Assembly: GCA_051650105.1 (NCBI GenBank) | Contig: JBOFIJ010000012.1 | Coordinates: 16,865-80,864 of the forward strand | Length of the DNA: 64,000 nucleotides | From: CAMWXW01 sp051650105 | GTDB lineage: Bacteria; Desulfobacterota; Desulfovibrionia; Desulfovibrionales; Desulfovibrionaceae | Direction of reading: 5' to 3' | In this document: positions 8,932 through 21,400 of the stretch, one piece after another | Layout of the letters: the number at the start of each line of letters is the position of its first letter | Numbering within the stretch: position 1 is the first letter of the stretch | Made by a program: the position numbers and the translations under genes | The notes under the pieces: model-generated | The model's input: the letters and a program-made list of their open reading frames with translations, nothing else | Database searches by the model: none | What the model was told of the DNA's origin: nothing

Positions 8932-10620
8932 CTATACACAAATATTGTGCAACTCTCTCAATAATTCTTTATTAATTTCTTCTATTGGTTTAGAGCCATC
9001 CATTACTATATATTTTATTGAAGGATCATCTTTTGCTTTTTCTATATACAATTTCATTGCTGCCACTGTACCAAATTTTTCATCATAATAAATAGCATGA
9101 CGCTGATTTATTGTTTCTTCATCAATATCATCCATACGAACCTTCAGTTCCATACCACATATTCGACACTTTTTTTCATCATTTGGTGCAATAGACGGTA
9201 TATTAAGATTATTTGCATGCGCTGGATCGCCAATACATGTCCTTCTCCCCATAATCCGTTTCTTTGCTACAGAACGATCTAACGTTATTTCAACCACAGC
9301 ATCTATCTTTATTCCTTTTTCTTGCAATGCTTTATTTAATGATCGAGCCTGAGTATCATTTCTTGGAAACCCATCTAAAAGCCATCCCTTCGCTGTAGAA
9401 GAGCTTATTGCAGAAAGTATCATTGGTATAGTTATATTATCTGGAACTAGTATACCCTTATCTATATACTCCTTTGCTTTTTTGCCGAGTTCTGTATTTT
9501 CCAAAATATGTTTTCTGAAAATTGCACCAGTCTCGATATGTTCTAAAGACAATTCTCTCTGTAAAAAAATAGCTTGTGTCCCTTTTCCACTTCCATTTGG
9601 TCCAAAAAAAAGAATATTCATCACTGTCTCCTCTCTTTCTAGATATATCTTGTTCTTATCTGCCACAATATTCACAAATTTAGACAAAGCAAAACGTTGT
9701 TTCGTACGAGCCCAAAAAACCTTTTCCATCAACAAAATATTCTTCATACTTGGATGTATGTTACTGCGCTCTATCGCTCTTTTATAAAGCCTTAGTCTAC
9801 CTGCTTTTGGCAATGTTAGCAAGTCTTTTTTTAGGAGAATATCGTCTGAATAGCCATTCAATATGTCAGACCAATATGCTTTATCTACCTCTGCCTGCTC
9901 GTTTAAAGAAATTATATTATTTAAAAAGGACGGGTTCTCCTTTTCACAATATGGCACAATATCCTGTCTAATCCTGTTTCTAAAAAATGTTCGATCCGTA
10001 TTAGAGATATCTTCAATCCATGAAATAGATAGCATTTCCAAAAACCTAATAAGATCTTTTTTAGGTGTGTACAAAAGAGGCTTCATTATCTTTCTTTTTT
10101 CATCAAAAAAAGGCATCCCAAACATATTGTCCACAGAAACCCCTCGTATAAGACGCATAAAAATATCCTCAGCAAGATCATTTAAATGATGTCCTGTACA
10201 AATAATAGCATCATACCGTTTTCTTTCTTTTTCTAAAACAGAATACCTATACTGTCTGCCTGCCTCCTCAATACCATAAGAATGTTCTTTTGCATATTTG
10301 CTTATATTCATTTGATATATCTCACAGCAAAGACCTAATCTTCTCGCACATTCTTTTACACTCTTTGCCTCTAAAGTGGATTCCCTTCGCAACAAATGAT
10401 CAATATGTACTACTTTAACGTAACACTGCATTAAAGGCATAGCATAACGAAATAACAATAATAATGCAGCTGAATCGGCACCACCAGAACAGGCCACGAG
10501 AACTACTTTTTTCTTAAATGAGCAATACTCTTGGCTCTTTTTTACAAATGATAAAACAAAATGAGCTAATGCAGTTGGTAAATCCTGTATTCTAATGGGA
10601 ATTGTTGGCAATATAAACAT
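8932..10620 (-). CDS. tRNA(Ile)-lysidine synthetase fused in frame to adenylate kinase
   Basis: One uninterrupted 562-aa frame from the ATG at 10620 (GAGG just upstream; the frame itself is open to 10707). Residues 1-333 are TilS, the PP-loop ATPase that makes lysidine at position 34 of tRNA-Ile(CAU). Its ATP loop is SGGADS at 45-50, followed by HIDHLLR and CTGHHLNDLAED. Residues 334-562 are adenylate kinase, which interconverts ATP, ADP and AMP. It has the P-loop GPNGSGKGT at 340-348, DGFPRN, and a long LID with two cysteines in CRICG. The Adk part has the length and LID style I associate with Desulfovibrio enzymes, where the two genes are neighbours but separate. Here no stop codon divides them. 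A ribosome binding site before the internal ATG at 9621 could still allow Adk to be made alone. Confidence 0.88.
   Translation of the reverse strand: MFILPTIPIRIQDLPTALAHFVLSFVKKSQEYCSFKKKVVLVACSGGADSAALLLLFRYAMPLMQCYVKVVHIDHLLRRESTLEAKSVKECARRLGLCCEIYQMNISKYAKEHSYGIEEAGRQYRYSVLEKERKRYDAIICTGHHLNDLAEDIFMRLIRGVSVDNMFGMPFFDEKRKIMKPLLYTPKKDLIRFLEMLSISWIEDISNTDRTFFRNRIRQDIVPYCEKENPSFLNNIISLNEQAEVDKAYWSDILNGYSDDILLKKDLLTLPKAGRLRLYKRAIERSNIHPSMKNILLMEKVFWARTKQRFALSKFVNIVADKNKIYLEREETVMNILFFGPNGSGKGTQAIFLQRELSLEHIETGAIFRKHILENTELGKKAKEYIDKGILVPDNITIPMILSAISSSTAKGWLLDGFPRNDTQARSLNKALQEKGIKIDAVVEITLDRSVAKKRIMGRRTCIGDPAHANNLNIPSIAPNDEKKCRICGMELKVRMDDIDEETINQRHAIYYDEKFGTVAAMKLYIEKAKDDPSIKYIVMDGSKPIEEINKELLRELHNICV
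9622..9636 (-). promoter_or_regulatory. Internal ribosome binding site before the adk start
   Basis: On the minus strand GAGAGGAGACAGTG directly precedes the ATG at 9621 where the adenylate kinase domain begins. GGAG sits at a normal spacing. It suggests adk was, and may still be, translated from its own start although the upstream tilS frame reads through. Confidence 0.6.
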
Positions 10621-11225
10621 ATACCTCATTGTACATGAGCAAAATACAAAAAACAAGTTTCTCATCTCCATACATACAGTACAACATATGTTTCGTGGCG
10701 TTAACAAAAATTTATTCGCTCTTTAGTATCAAGATATCATACGTATTGTGTATTATATGTAAAATTTTTATGTCAAAAACCTTCTTTTCTTTATGAAACA
10801 ATAAATATCTTCGCCCCCCTCTCATTAGATTTCTTTTATTCTTTACTCTTCTTATCTCTCTTTATTTTGTAGTCATTTATCGGGAAAACAACACAATTAA
10901 ATAAAACACTCTTGAAGGAATAGATATTCTCCTTATGTAAGGATTATATTTCCACAATAGTATTTATTTTACTGTACTATAGCTATATGTTAGCGTGTAT
11001 TATTCCTCTTCACACAATAAAAAGAATCTCTTGATAGCACTCTCATAAGCTTTAAAGCATACTAAAAATAGAACTATATTTTTGTGAGTAATGGTATCTT
11101 CTTATTATATTAGTATACTATGTGTAGCAATTTTCTTCTCATATGAAATAAAAAGTTCTTATATATTCAATACAACAACAATATTTGTGCTTGAAAAATG
11201 TAAGAAAATTGACTATACTCAGCGG
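10621..11225. other. Spacer between tilS-adk and the acyltransferase
   Basis: About 600 bases between divergent genes. It should hold the promoters of both, but I cannot pick a convincing pair of boxes in this AT-rich stretch. The start of the acyltransferase frame is open back to 11091, so part of this could be coding. Confidence 0.45.
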
Positions 11226-12041
11226 ATGTACAATTTTATAGATAGTAATTTATATAATGCAAAATACACAACACAACTAAGAACACGTTCTTTTTTTAAT
11301 AAACATTTCACAAACATTATTGGCTACTACAGAATTTTTACTGAAAATATTCTTTGCTCTTTTAAAATTAAATCACTCTCTAACAAAGAAGAACAGTTTA
11401 TAACAATGCTATCTTGCATACATACACTGTTCAAACAATTTGAAGACATCGGTATGACATTCTTTCTGGAGGGGCTGGACAATACAAGAAAATGCGAGCC
11501 TTCTATTATTTTAGCCAATCATATGAGTTCTATGGAAACCTTTTTCTTAGGTCTTCTCGCTGGTACAGACAGAAAAGTTTCTTTTGTTGCGAAACGATCT
11601 CTTATTCGATATCCCATATTCAAGAATATTATTTCTCTTTTTGACCCTGTCCTAGTCGATAGAGTTAATCCTAGAGAAGATTTTAAAGTTATTATGAAAG
11701 AAGGACAGCGTGTTCTTGATTCTGGAAGGCACATTATTATATTCCCTCAAGCAACAAGAAAACAAATTTGCGTACCAGAAGATTTTTCTAGTATTGCCAT
11801 TAAACTAGCAAGAAGTACTTCTGCGCCCGTTATTCCACTTGCTTTAAAAACGGATGCTCTTGGTGTTGGCAAATACATTAGAGATATTGGAAGAATTCGC
11901 GCAATTCCTGTTCACTATAAATTTTTTACTCCTTTCACTATTGAAAGTGCCTCTGGTAAAGAAGAACAACTCTATACAACGTCTCTTATTTGCACGCAAG
12001 TTAAGGAATGGCAAGCAGCGGAAAATAACTTTATTTCATAA
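11226..12041 (+). CDS. PlsC-like lysophospholipid acyltransferase
   Basis: A 271-aa protein from the ATG at 11226. The frame opens at 11091, but those 45 residues do not look like the family N-terminus. Acyltransferase motif I is ANHMSSMETF, an H-x4-E version of the usual H-x4-D. Motif II lies around SLFDPVLVDR, motif III is IIIFPQATRK (usually FPEGTR), and APVIPLAL is motif IV. Such enzymes esterify lysophosphatidic acid or related lysolipids at the inner membrane. The Asp-to-Glu change in motif I and Gln for Glu in motif III set it apart from standard PlsC, so its acceptor may differ. No clear operon partner is visible. Confidence 0.75.
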   Translation: MYNFIDSNLYNAKYTTQLRTRSFFNKHFTNIIGYYRIFTENILCSFKIKSLSNKEEQFITMLSCIHTLFKQFEDIGMTFFLEGLDNTRKCEPSIILANHMSSMETFFLGLLAGTDRKVSFVAKRSLIRYPIFKNIISLFDPVLVDRVNPREDFKVIMKEGQRVLDSGRHIIIFPQATRKQICVPEDFSSIAIKLARSTSAPVIPLALKTDALGVGKYIRDIGRIRAIPVHYKFFTPFTIESASGKEEQLYTTSLICTQVKEWQAAENNFIS

Positions 12042-12222
12042 TGCAATATGGCTTTCTGCACTATACATAATTGTACAGTCGGCATGCTTTTATATGAGAG
12101 CGACTCCCCAAATACCTCCTGTTTGGCACACAGCAGGTTCGTCAAATAGAAGATACGGCCATAGCTATTACGCTATTATAGGCAAGGGGATTTTTTAGCA
12201 TAAATAGAGCAATAATAGCGCC
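12042..12222 (+). other. Spacer with a possible decayed RlpA-like start
   Basis: One plus-strand frame here reads as a hydrophobic segment, then PQIPPVWHTAGSSN and RRYGHSYYAI, and stops before 12,200. The order (lipoprotein-like leader, Pro-rich part, Y-x-YY) resembles the N-terminus of RlpA septal lytic transglycosylases, but there is no start codon and no catalytic part. It may be a remnant or coincidence. Confidence 0.2.
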
Positions 12223-13134
12223 TTACAATTTATACGATTTTTTTACTGTTTCCCATGCCTTAATACTCTCCTCACTGTGTTCTTCGGGTAATAAACTTGG
12301 CTCAAATATCACAATCTGGTTTCCCTTTTTATCTCCTTGGCTCAAACCCTTACCTTGTACTCTTAATTTCGTACCACTTTTTGTATTGGGTGCTATTTGT
12401 ATTTCAACACCCCCATATAAGGTTGGCACTGTCACAAGCCCACCAAGAACCGCAACCCATGGGTACGTCTTCAATGTATATTTTATATCTGCGCCATCTA
12501 CAATAAAATCATTATGCTTTGCAAAAAATAATTCAATATAGAGATCCCCCGTACGAGGACCAGAGGATCGCCCTTTTCCCTTTAAACGTATTTTAGCACC
12601 ATTTTTTATATTTTGTGGAATAGTTATCTCTATATTTTTCTTTACCCCTGAATTGGGGTCTTGTAACGCAATAATTTTTGTTTTCCCCAAAGCAATTTCT
12701 TCCAATGTAACCTCTATTTTTGCTGAAGTATCTAAATTTTCCTGCTGCCTTGAAAACGTATTACCAAAATCCATAGTATCAAAATTCATCCCTCCAGACC
12801 CATAAGAAGAACCTCTACCAAAAAGTGTTTCAAAGAAACTACTAAAACCACTTTCTCCGCCCATATTCCCCATACCATGAGAAGAAAAATCTTGATACCC
12901 TCCGCCATTCCAATTAGAACCAATAGCATCATATTGTTTTCTTTTTTCATCATCTTTTAGCACTTCATATGCTTCATTAATCTCTTTAAATTTTTCTTCT
13001 GCTTTTGCATTATTCTGATTAAGATCTGGGTGATATTGCTTAGCTAATTTTTTAAATGCCTTGGCAATAGTATCTTTTGTTGCAGTTTTCTCTACACCAA
13101 GCACAGCATAATAATCTTTATACGAAACAGACAT
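12223..13134 (-). CDS. cbpA: DnaJ-family co-chaperone, CbpA type
   Basis: A 303-aa protein. Residues 5-70 form a J domain with the invariant HPD (YHPDLN) that stimulates DnaK ATPase. A Gly/Ser/Phe-rich linker (about 72-125) follows, then two beta-barrel substrate-binding domains. No CxxCxGxG zinc repeats occur, which separates CbpA-type proteins from DnaJ itself. LRVQGKGL near the C-terminus matches the conserved motif of the second domain. The start has a fitting ribosome binding site (AGGAGTTTTAGG region upstream). It stands alone on the minus strand and diverges from the KefB-like gene. Its role is cytoplasmic protein folding under stress. Confidence 0.88.
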   Translation of the reverse strand: MSVSYKDYYAVLGVEKTATKDTIAKAFKKLAKQYHPDLNQNNAKAEEKFKEINEAYEVLKDDEKRKQYDAIGSNWNGGGYQDFSSHGMGNMGGESGFSSFFETLFGRGSSYGSGGMNFDTMDFGNTFSRQQENLDTSAKIEVTLEEIALGKTKIIALQDPNSGVKKNIEITIPQNIKNGAKIRLKGKGRSSGPRTGDLYIELFFAKHNDFIVDGADIKYTLKTYPWVAVLGGLVTVPTLYGGVEIQIAPNTKSGTKLRVQGKGLSQGDKKGNQIVIFEPSLLPEEHSEESIKAWETVKKSYKL

Positions 13135-13339
13135 CCTAAAACTCCTTCCACAAAATATTTACGATTATATATATTTTTTTATAAAAGTAAATAAAAATGT
13201 GCAGCAATACTCTTGTGAAGAGTTATATCTTTTCACTAAGTAGCTAACTTTAATTGCATTTACTTTGCATTTAAGATACCATAGAAAAACATTATTTGTG
13301 CTTCTACTTATTTTCCCCAATACAATAACGAGGTCCTCT

Positions 13340-15328
13340 ATGGAATTCTTTCTTCTAAAAGAATTAACACTGCTTTTTGCTATTTCCATTTCTGTCATCT
13401 ATATTTGCTCTAAAATACGTTTGCCTGCAATTATTGGTTTTTTACTTACTGGTATATTCCTTGGGCCACATGGGCTTGGCTTATTAACAACTGTACATGA
13501 AATAGAAGTACTTGCGGAAATTGGCATTATCTTTTTACTTTTTACTATTGGTGTTGAACTTTCTCTTAGTGAATTAAAAAAATTAAAAGTTCCTGTTTTC
13601 CTTGGAGGTTTTTTACAAGTTTTTGTAACGGCTGGAGTAGTTACATTATTAACATATTCTTATTTCGATTCCATAGGAAGCGCCATTTTTATGGGTTTTC
13701 TTATATCACTCTCTTCAACAGCTATTGTCCTTAAACTATTTCAAGATAGAGGGCTTATAGAGACATCACAAGGCAAACTCTCCCTTTCTCTTCTTATCTT
13801 TCAAGATATCATTATTGTCCCTATGGTTCTTCTTATTCCCTTTCTCTCTGGTGCAAAAACAGATTTTTTACAAGATACACTCTCAATTATAGCAAGTCTT
13901 TTAGCCATTACAATATTCTTTCTTGTTGCTAGAAAACTTATTCCACCACTTTTACACAATATTATTACAAAAACAAGAAATAGAGAAATTTTGCTTCTCA
14001 GTTTACTTGTTATTTGTTTAAGCACCGCTTTTGTTAGTTCAAGTTTAGGATTATCCTTATCACTTGGAGCATTTCTGGCAGGGTTACTTATTTCAGAATC
14101 TGAATATAGTATAAGTGCAATTGGAGCAATTCTACCCTTTAGAGATGTTTTCACAAGCTTATTTTTTGTTTCTGTAGGAATGCTTTTTAATATTCAATTT
14201 GCTATAACACATTTTATAACTGTTATTCTTATTGCTATTGTCATTATTTTTATAAAAGCAAGTTTTGGCATAATTGCTATTATCGCATTGCGTTATCCTT
14301 TGCGACCAGCCATCTTAGTTGGCTTTTCCCTTGCTCAAATTGGGGAATTTTCTTTTCTTCTTACAAAGGCTGCTGCAGATACCTCCTTGCTAGATGGACA
14401 AAATTATCAGTTTTTTCTTGGGGCGAGCATCGTTACTATGATTGCAACACCTTTTCTTATGAATTTTGGAAATACATTGTCGACAGAAATTGCAAAATAC
14501 CCTTTTTTCTCAAAAATATTCGTTGACAATGAACCAGTCATACAACATGATTTAGAATTACAAGATCATATGATTATTGTTGGGTATGGCATAAGTGCAC
14601 AAATGTTAGCACGTGCAGCTCGTTTTGCAAAAATACGTTATACAGTCCTTGAAATGAACCCAGAAATTGTTCGTTCTTTTTCTCAAAAGGGTGAAGATAT
14701 TCACTACGGTGATGCAGCTGAAATTGCTGTTTTAGAACATCTTGGAATAAGAAAAGCAAGGGTAATTAGTATTCTTATCTCCGATCCTGCTGCAGTGCAT
14801 CGCATAATTGATGCAGTTCATAGAGAATATCCCTCTGTTCGAATTATTGCAAGAACACGATTTACAAAAGATGTTATCCCGCTACGAGAAATGGGTGCTA
14901 GTGAAGTAATTGCCGAAGAATTTGAGAGTAGTGTAGAAGTATTTTCTCATGTGCTAAGTAAATATTATATCCCATTGAATGATATTAATACTTTTGTGCA
15001 AAATATACGCAAAGAATACTATGATACCCAACATTATGAGATATATCCCCTTGCAACATCACCAAAAGAATTAGATACATTTATTGGTTCTCATAGACTC
15101 ATTGCTGTGCGTTTAGAAAAGGAAGCCTATCTTTGCGGAAAAACATTGATGGAGGCCTCTTTACCAAAACGATATGGTATTAATATTGTTGCTATTAGAA
15201 GAAATAATACTATTCTCCCAATTATTACAGGGCAAACAATCCTGCTAGAAAACGATATCATCTATATTTTTGGAAGTATTACAGACCTTGAGTCCAGACT
15301 TTACCTTTTTGAAAAAGAAGAAGTATAG
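13340..15328 (+). CDS. KefB-type monovalent cation:proton antiporter with TrkA-N and TrkA-C domains
   Basis: A 662-aa protein from the ATG at 13340 (GAGG six bases upstream; the frame opens earlier). Residues 1-380 hold about twelve membrane helices of the Na+/H+ exchanger (CPA2) family, with IRLPAIIGFLLTGIFLGP near the N-terminus. From about residue 408 a TrkA-N Rossmann domain begins (MIIVGYGISAQMLARAA). A TrkA-C domain follows from about 545 to the end. This layout is that of KefB/KefC and related potassium efflux or Na+/H+ antiporters, gated by nucleotide binding at the Rossmann domain. The exact ion cannot be told. A trkA-trkH uptake pair lies elsewhere in the window, so import and export of potassium may both be covered. 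Confidence 0.88.
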   Translation: MEFFLLKELTLLFAISISVIYICSKIRLPAIIGFLLTGIFLGPHGLGLLTTVHEIEVLAEIGIIFLLFTIGVELSLSELKKLKVPVFLGGFLQVFVTAGVVTLLTYSYFDSIGSAIFMGFLISLSSTAIVLKLFQDRGLIETSQGKLSLSLLIFQDIIIVPMVLLIPFLSGAKTDFLQDTLSIIASLLAITIFFLVARKLIPPLLHNIITKTRNREILLLSLLVICLSTAFVSSSLGLSLSLGAFLAGLLISESEYSISAIGAILPFRDVFTSLFFVSVGMLFNIQFAITHFITVILIAIVIIFIKASFGIIAIIALRYPLRPAILVGFSLAQIGEFSFLLTKAAADTSLLDGQNYQFFLGASIVTMIATPFLMNFGNTLSTEIAKYPFFSKIFVDNEPVIQHDLELQDHMIIVGYGISAQMLARAARFAKIRYTVLEMNPEIVRSFSQKGEDIHYGDAAEIAVLEHLGIRKARVISILISDPAAVHRIIDAVHREYPSVRIIARTRFTKDVIPLREMGASEVIAEEFESSVEVFSHVLSKYYIPLNDINTFVQNIRKEYYDTQHYEIYPLATSPKELDTFIGSHRLIAVRLEKEAYLCGKTLMEASLPKRYGINIVAIRRNNTILPIITGQTILLENDIIYIFGSITDLESRLYLFEKEEV

Positions 15329-15461
15329 TCTTTGTAATCCTTTTCCAAAAAAACATTTTCTTTCTTGACTTCCCTATGCCTTTGTATTAGTTCCTATGTA
15401 GAAAAAAATCTCGAGTAAAAAATAGGTTCACGTTATTTTTTGCCTTGGTGAGGGAACTTTT

Positions 15462-18400
15462 ATGCCAGAACTTAATGGATTGCCTCCAGTCTCGGAGACA
15501 AACACTACTAATGCTACACCCATAGAAACAACAATTTCTCGGGTTACGCAAGTACACAGTACCAGTCCAGTGCCTCCTGAACGGGTTAGTCCAACCATAT
15601 TTCAACCAGAATATCTCCCACAAACAACCTCTCTTCAGGAATACACAACTACGCAGATGAGCCAAGAAGCCAGAGAGTTTCTGTCAATTCTTGAGGCAAC
15701 GTTGCTATCCTTAAATAAACTCACTGATTCTGAAGAATCTCGTCAAAGATTTAATGAGATCACGTCTAGTCTTGAAATAATCTTATCCAGTCTCCCTCAA
15801 ATTCGCTACAGAGAACCCAATATAAGTATACCTCTTTCTGCTACTATTCAAACTATTACAGATCGTATTACAAGTTCTCTTAATCATAGAAACATGGCAG
15901 CACTTTCTTCTTCTATTGCACTACTTAAAAGTTTATCTGAAGAATTCAATTTAACCGTTTCATCAAGTTCTTTTACAGCATTTGAAAGAAGAAAGGGGAG
16001 AATCTCCGCTGTAGAGTCGTCAGGTGTGCCAGGGCATTTTATACTTCCAGAAGGCTATTCTCCTACTGAAACAACAGAAGCTGCCATTAATTTACTTAAT
16101 ACTCTTCCTCATAATGCTATTTCAGAAGCTCTTGTTGTTCCATATTCTCGTGCCCTAGAACAACAACCCAGAGAATTGCGATATCAATTCATGAGAGAAG
16201 TTGAATTATTAACACAAGCATTTACTCCGTTACATGCTATTTCTAACCATGTTAGGCGTGCGTATAAGGATATTACTTTAGTATCAACAGAAATCGATCA
16301 AAATAAGCTCTTAAGACAACACGTTCAACATCTTATTACAAACCATTTTCCTCATGGAATAGATTCCGCTTCGCTTTTATTACGCGGGTCACTCAACAGC
16401 TTTGATTATACACAACCGACACTTCAAGAACTTTATAATATAATGGTTTCTCGAACTAAATTTCTTTCTGCCAAAGAAATACTTCATTTTCTCACTGCTG
16501 CGGACTCTTCTTCTCAAGAAGGAGGAAATATCCGTGTCCAAGTAATAAAATATTTTGGTATTTTTCCTATATTTCTTCGCCATGCTCTTAATCCTCATAG
16601 CCACATTTATCAGGATCTTTTGATACTTTGTGATCTACTCGAAACAAAGGATTATGTGAATGCAGCAAAACACGCAATGAACTTAAGAAGTCAGGAAAAT
16701 ATCTCTTCTGAAGAACGGAATCTTATTTCTACAATTTTTTATCTCATGTTCCCTGTCGAGCACCTTCCAGAAGAATCTCAAGCTATGACTGCACTGCTTA
16801 CTGCTCTCAGAGATAACGTATTTTCGTCTACTGAAATCTCTGTGTTGCAAGAAGATAGTTTGGCCTTATTACCTCTTCGAATGCTTCATCATCACACTAA
16901 TTCACAACTTGATAGCAATCCAGGAGAGCGCCGTCTTACAGAACTGTCCCATTTTATTAGTGAACTTTTAGACTCAGCTTCTTCTTTAACACCGCATGAA
17001 CTACTTTCTACTATGTTGCCAACTATAACAGCAGAACTTAATACATTACTCCTTAGTATTATAGATGGCTTATCTTCTCCTCAACAGGGTGCGGTACAAA
17101 CACTTGATCAACTACGATATTCTTTGTATCAACAATTCCAAAATGTGCTCTCACAGTTTCCAGAAGAATTTAGCCAGCTTTTTATTCCATCTTCAAGAGA
17201 AGTGGTAGCTGTGAATCATCCGAATTATATAAGGAATATGCATGCAACTCTTTCTGCTATTTTTGAACACACAAAAAATGCAGAAACTCATGGCATTTAT
17301 CTTCCTACCTCTGGACAAAGCCTTTTTTCATCAGAATTATGTAAAATAGTATTGAGTTCTTCTTCTTACCCAAGGAATCTTTGGATATCTAAAGAAACAT
17401 TTACTCAGTTAAGAGAATCTTATGATCTGTTTTGCAATACATTAGAGAGCATGGAACAGACGCCTCTTTCTCAGAAAGAGGGTCTTTACTCAGATCTTTC
17501 TGCCCTATACAATGCTACAATACAAAGAGTCCAAAATATTTTAGAGAGTCGAGGAGTTTCTTCTGACGATATTATTCATGTACAAGATCAAGAAGACGAC
17601 ATCCCTGCAGAAAGTTCTTCAACTGAATTTTCTCTTGATACACAAGGGAATCAAGTACTTTCTTCAGCAGGGGAAGGCCATCTTCCATCAACAAGTATTT
17701 CCAATGTACTTTCTGGTGCTGGTGCTGGTGGTGATGATGATAACAATGGATTCCCAAACCTCCAAATTAACTCTACATATAACAATGCAATAAGACAATC
17801 TTCTTATGCACATCTATATCGCATCCTATATGAAATGTTTGGACATCTATTGTATGGACAACAAGCTCGCGATTTATATTCTGAATTAATAGACCTTGAA
17901 AATGGCTCAATAAGACACACTATTGAAGAATTACAACAACAGATAAATGGACTTTACAATACAATGTTGATATATGATCAAAGACATTTAACACATTCTG
18001 AGTCTGTATCCCATATGTCCGTCATTACGAGTATTTCCAAAATCCTCCCAGAAGATCTAGCATTGCAGAGAAGAATTACAACTACCTCAAAGGATGTTAA
18101 TACTGTTTTTCGCGATATTGAAGAAGGAAGAGATCCGTCTGTACCATTAGATACACTAACACTCAGTATACGAAGTCTTTTACAAGATATATTCACTTCC
18201 CTTGAAGAGGCCGATAATGGAAAAAGAAGACATATTTTTCAACACCTCGTCCAATATATACAATCTGAAAATAGTAATGCCGATAGACTTGGCATTGTAT
18301 TAAATGATTCTCTCCTGGAAAATATAAGAAATATCATTTCTTCATCCTCCGCATACTCTGGGTCTATGGAAGAACTTAGAGATTCTTTTTCTAGAGCATA

Positions 18401-21400
18401 TCAAATTACCCAGTCCATTCAAACTTTTTATCGCAATCAAAATCACCATATAAGGTCCTTACGTAATCAATTTGAGGCATTACAACTCATTTCCTATTCT
18501 GTTTCTTCAGACTTTACTGATAGAATACGTCGTCTACACGATGCACTTTTGGAAAGAGAAGCTGCTTATCCTGCCATAATTACGAATTCTAGAAGAATTT
18601 TAGACAAAATGGACATTGAATCCACTGAATCAGAAAGACAAACCCTCCTCACTTTTGTAACAGATTTAGAAGGCAGGTTTAATGAGTTTTCAACCGTTCA
18701 TCCCACATTAAGACGTATTTTTTCTTCTATGAGAGCAAGAATACAGAATCCTTCGCCAATATTACAATCCGATCTCACATATTATTCGGATCAAATGACA
18801 ATGTATTCAAATATATTTTCTTCCCTTGAAAGAATTAACAATGTATATTTAAGCACAGCAGCTCCTTCACTTGAAGATAGGGATTTTATAAATTCACCAG
18901 TGAATTCACATTCTCGTCTCTCTGGAACTATAGACTCAGAACTCCCAAGAGAGGAGGAAAGCACAGAGTTTATATTAAATCGTTTTGATACTTCCTTTGC
19001 ACAGCGATATGGTATTGTGCCAACATATCTTCTTGCTATTCACACTGAACGAAGATCACGTCTTAAACGACTATTAGAAGCTATTATATCTCATACTGAA
19101 AAAGATTCTCTCAGCGAAGAAGAACACACCCTTCTTAGAGAAATGCAAGAAACTCTTTCCACTACAGCACTTCTTCCACATATAATCAGCTATGCACACT
19201 ATAAAAATATGTTATCTACTGTAGAACAGGCACTCGCTCCTATTGCTCAAAAAATGAACACTAGTGTTAATCCTACCCCTTTAGTGAACCAAGAAATATC
19301 TCTTGCCACTTCAGCAGAATCTGCTTTTGTTATTTCTCTACATCAGGAATATGTATTCAGATTTAAACTCATAGAGAGTCAACGTGATCTTCCACAAGAT
19401 CTTTTCTTAGCAATCCTTAAACTAAGATATTTGCTATCACATTTGTCTGAAGGAATGCAACATATCAATTTACAACTTAATTCTGAAGAATTTTTGTTAT
19501 TCTCTTCCCTTTTACAAGAGATTAATGAACTTCTTTCCCGAATTGAAAGTGCATTAAGTACAGAAAAATCTCCAACTCCCACAAGTCTTTTTTCTCATAG
19601 AGATGATGAAATAATAGCTATTCTTGGCTCTCAACCAACATCCACATTACGTACACCACAGGCTTCTCCCGTGACTACTCCTGATATTATTGTTAATATT
19701 ATCGATGAAGAAGGTTTACATTCCCCATCTTCCATGCAACCAAGTCCTCCTGCTAGAAAAAGACCGGTTCGAGTAAGACTATACGCTTTATTAGAAAATA
19801 TCGAGCAAAGAGGCCGCTTTCTAAAGATGTTTGCAGATGTGATGTCTTCTATTATATCAGAAGAGAACCGACAAATAGCTCGGGAATATTACACTCTTTG
19901 TTTAGATATAGGAGTACAGTCTACAGACATTACAGATGATTCTGAAGATCTCGAAGACAGGTTAAATGGGATACAAGATAGAGTAGTCCAACATAGTGTA
20001 AAGATTGATCAACATCTTTCTTTATTACTTACTTTCTTATCTCAAGAAAATATACCCTCAATAATGACACCAGCAGTTGATTGGAGAATATATTTAACAA
20101 ATACAGAACATCAAAGACTACAAGATGAGTTAAACAGTATTAATACAACTTCTTCACAATCTATAGGAAAAAGCCTAGATGACACTTTGCTTTGGCAGGA
20201 ATTGCTTTCATTGGAAGATATTTTATCTGCTAGAAGAGATGCCAATGATGCCCCCCCAGTATTACTTTTATTTCTAAATCTTATTCATACTATCAGAGGT
20301 CTAGACCTAGAAAATCGTTCGACAATATATCCTAATGCCAGCGTGAGAGCTATACTATATTACACTGCAAGAACACTTTCTTTCTTCCAGAATGTTCAGA
20401 CATCTACACCACCATCTACACCTACACCAGAAAACGTAGTTGAACCATCCACCTTTCTTGATCAAATTGAACGGGTACTCTCCCTTCTCCGTCTTCACTA
20501 TCATCTTAATCCAAGTGACACAGAAAAAGAAAAGAATATTAATGATAGAAGGACTCTGGAACAGATTAAAAATGCTCTAGGAACTCTCCTTAATGCTGAG
20601 AAGACATCTGAAGCCTCACAGTTAGTAGAAGAAAATATAAATTCTATTTCTAATATGCAAGTGGAGGCAGAAGAAGCACTTCGTACACATCTAGATCACG
20701 GAGGACATCTTACTGCAAGGTCTCGTTTATTCGATTTTACCCTTAGACCAGAACAAATAGGAAACTTGTACACCTTATCAAACTCCCTTCCAGATTCCAT
20801 TCAACCCGAAGATATAGAAACACACCTCCAATTTCTCAATCCAATTCATTCAATACTCTCTCATTTACGGCCAGCCCCTAGAGTAGAAGATGCATTACTA
20901 TCTTTTATTTCTACACTAGAAGGATTATATAGTGGCATACAAGCAAGATTACGTAAAGAAATATTCTCTCGAGGATCTTTATTAGCAGTACAACATATGT
21001 TATTTCTTCTTCATAATAACCTATATCCGTCTACTATTACAGTGAGTCCGACTAATATTCCAATATTTACTCCTACATCGATCATGGCAGAACAACATTC
21101 TACTGTAGCATCTCTACGACCTCTTTTCACTGAAATGAGACAGATTATGACCGCTCTTTCTCGCGTAATTGGGGAAAATACAGCCTTAGAAAATGAATTG
21201 CTCATTATTGAAAATGCTCTTGTTATTTTAGAAGGAGAAACTCTAACGCCAGAAGATAGTAAATTCGTCAATAAAACACTGCAGAATTTCGTCAGGCATT
21301 ATGAATTACTACGAGCATTACACTACTTATATTTTAATGATCTTCCTCTATCCGGACAAGAGAAAACTACCATAATGGACAAGGCTTCTATCCGGAATAC

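Noticed and set aside
16389..21271. Several antisense frames inside the giant gene
   Set aside because: They lack ribosome binding sites and are fully covered by an intact 2493-codon frame.
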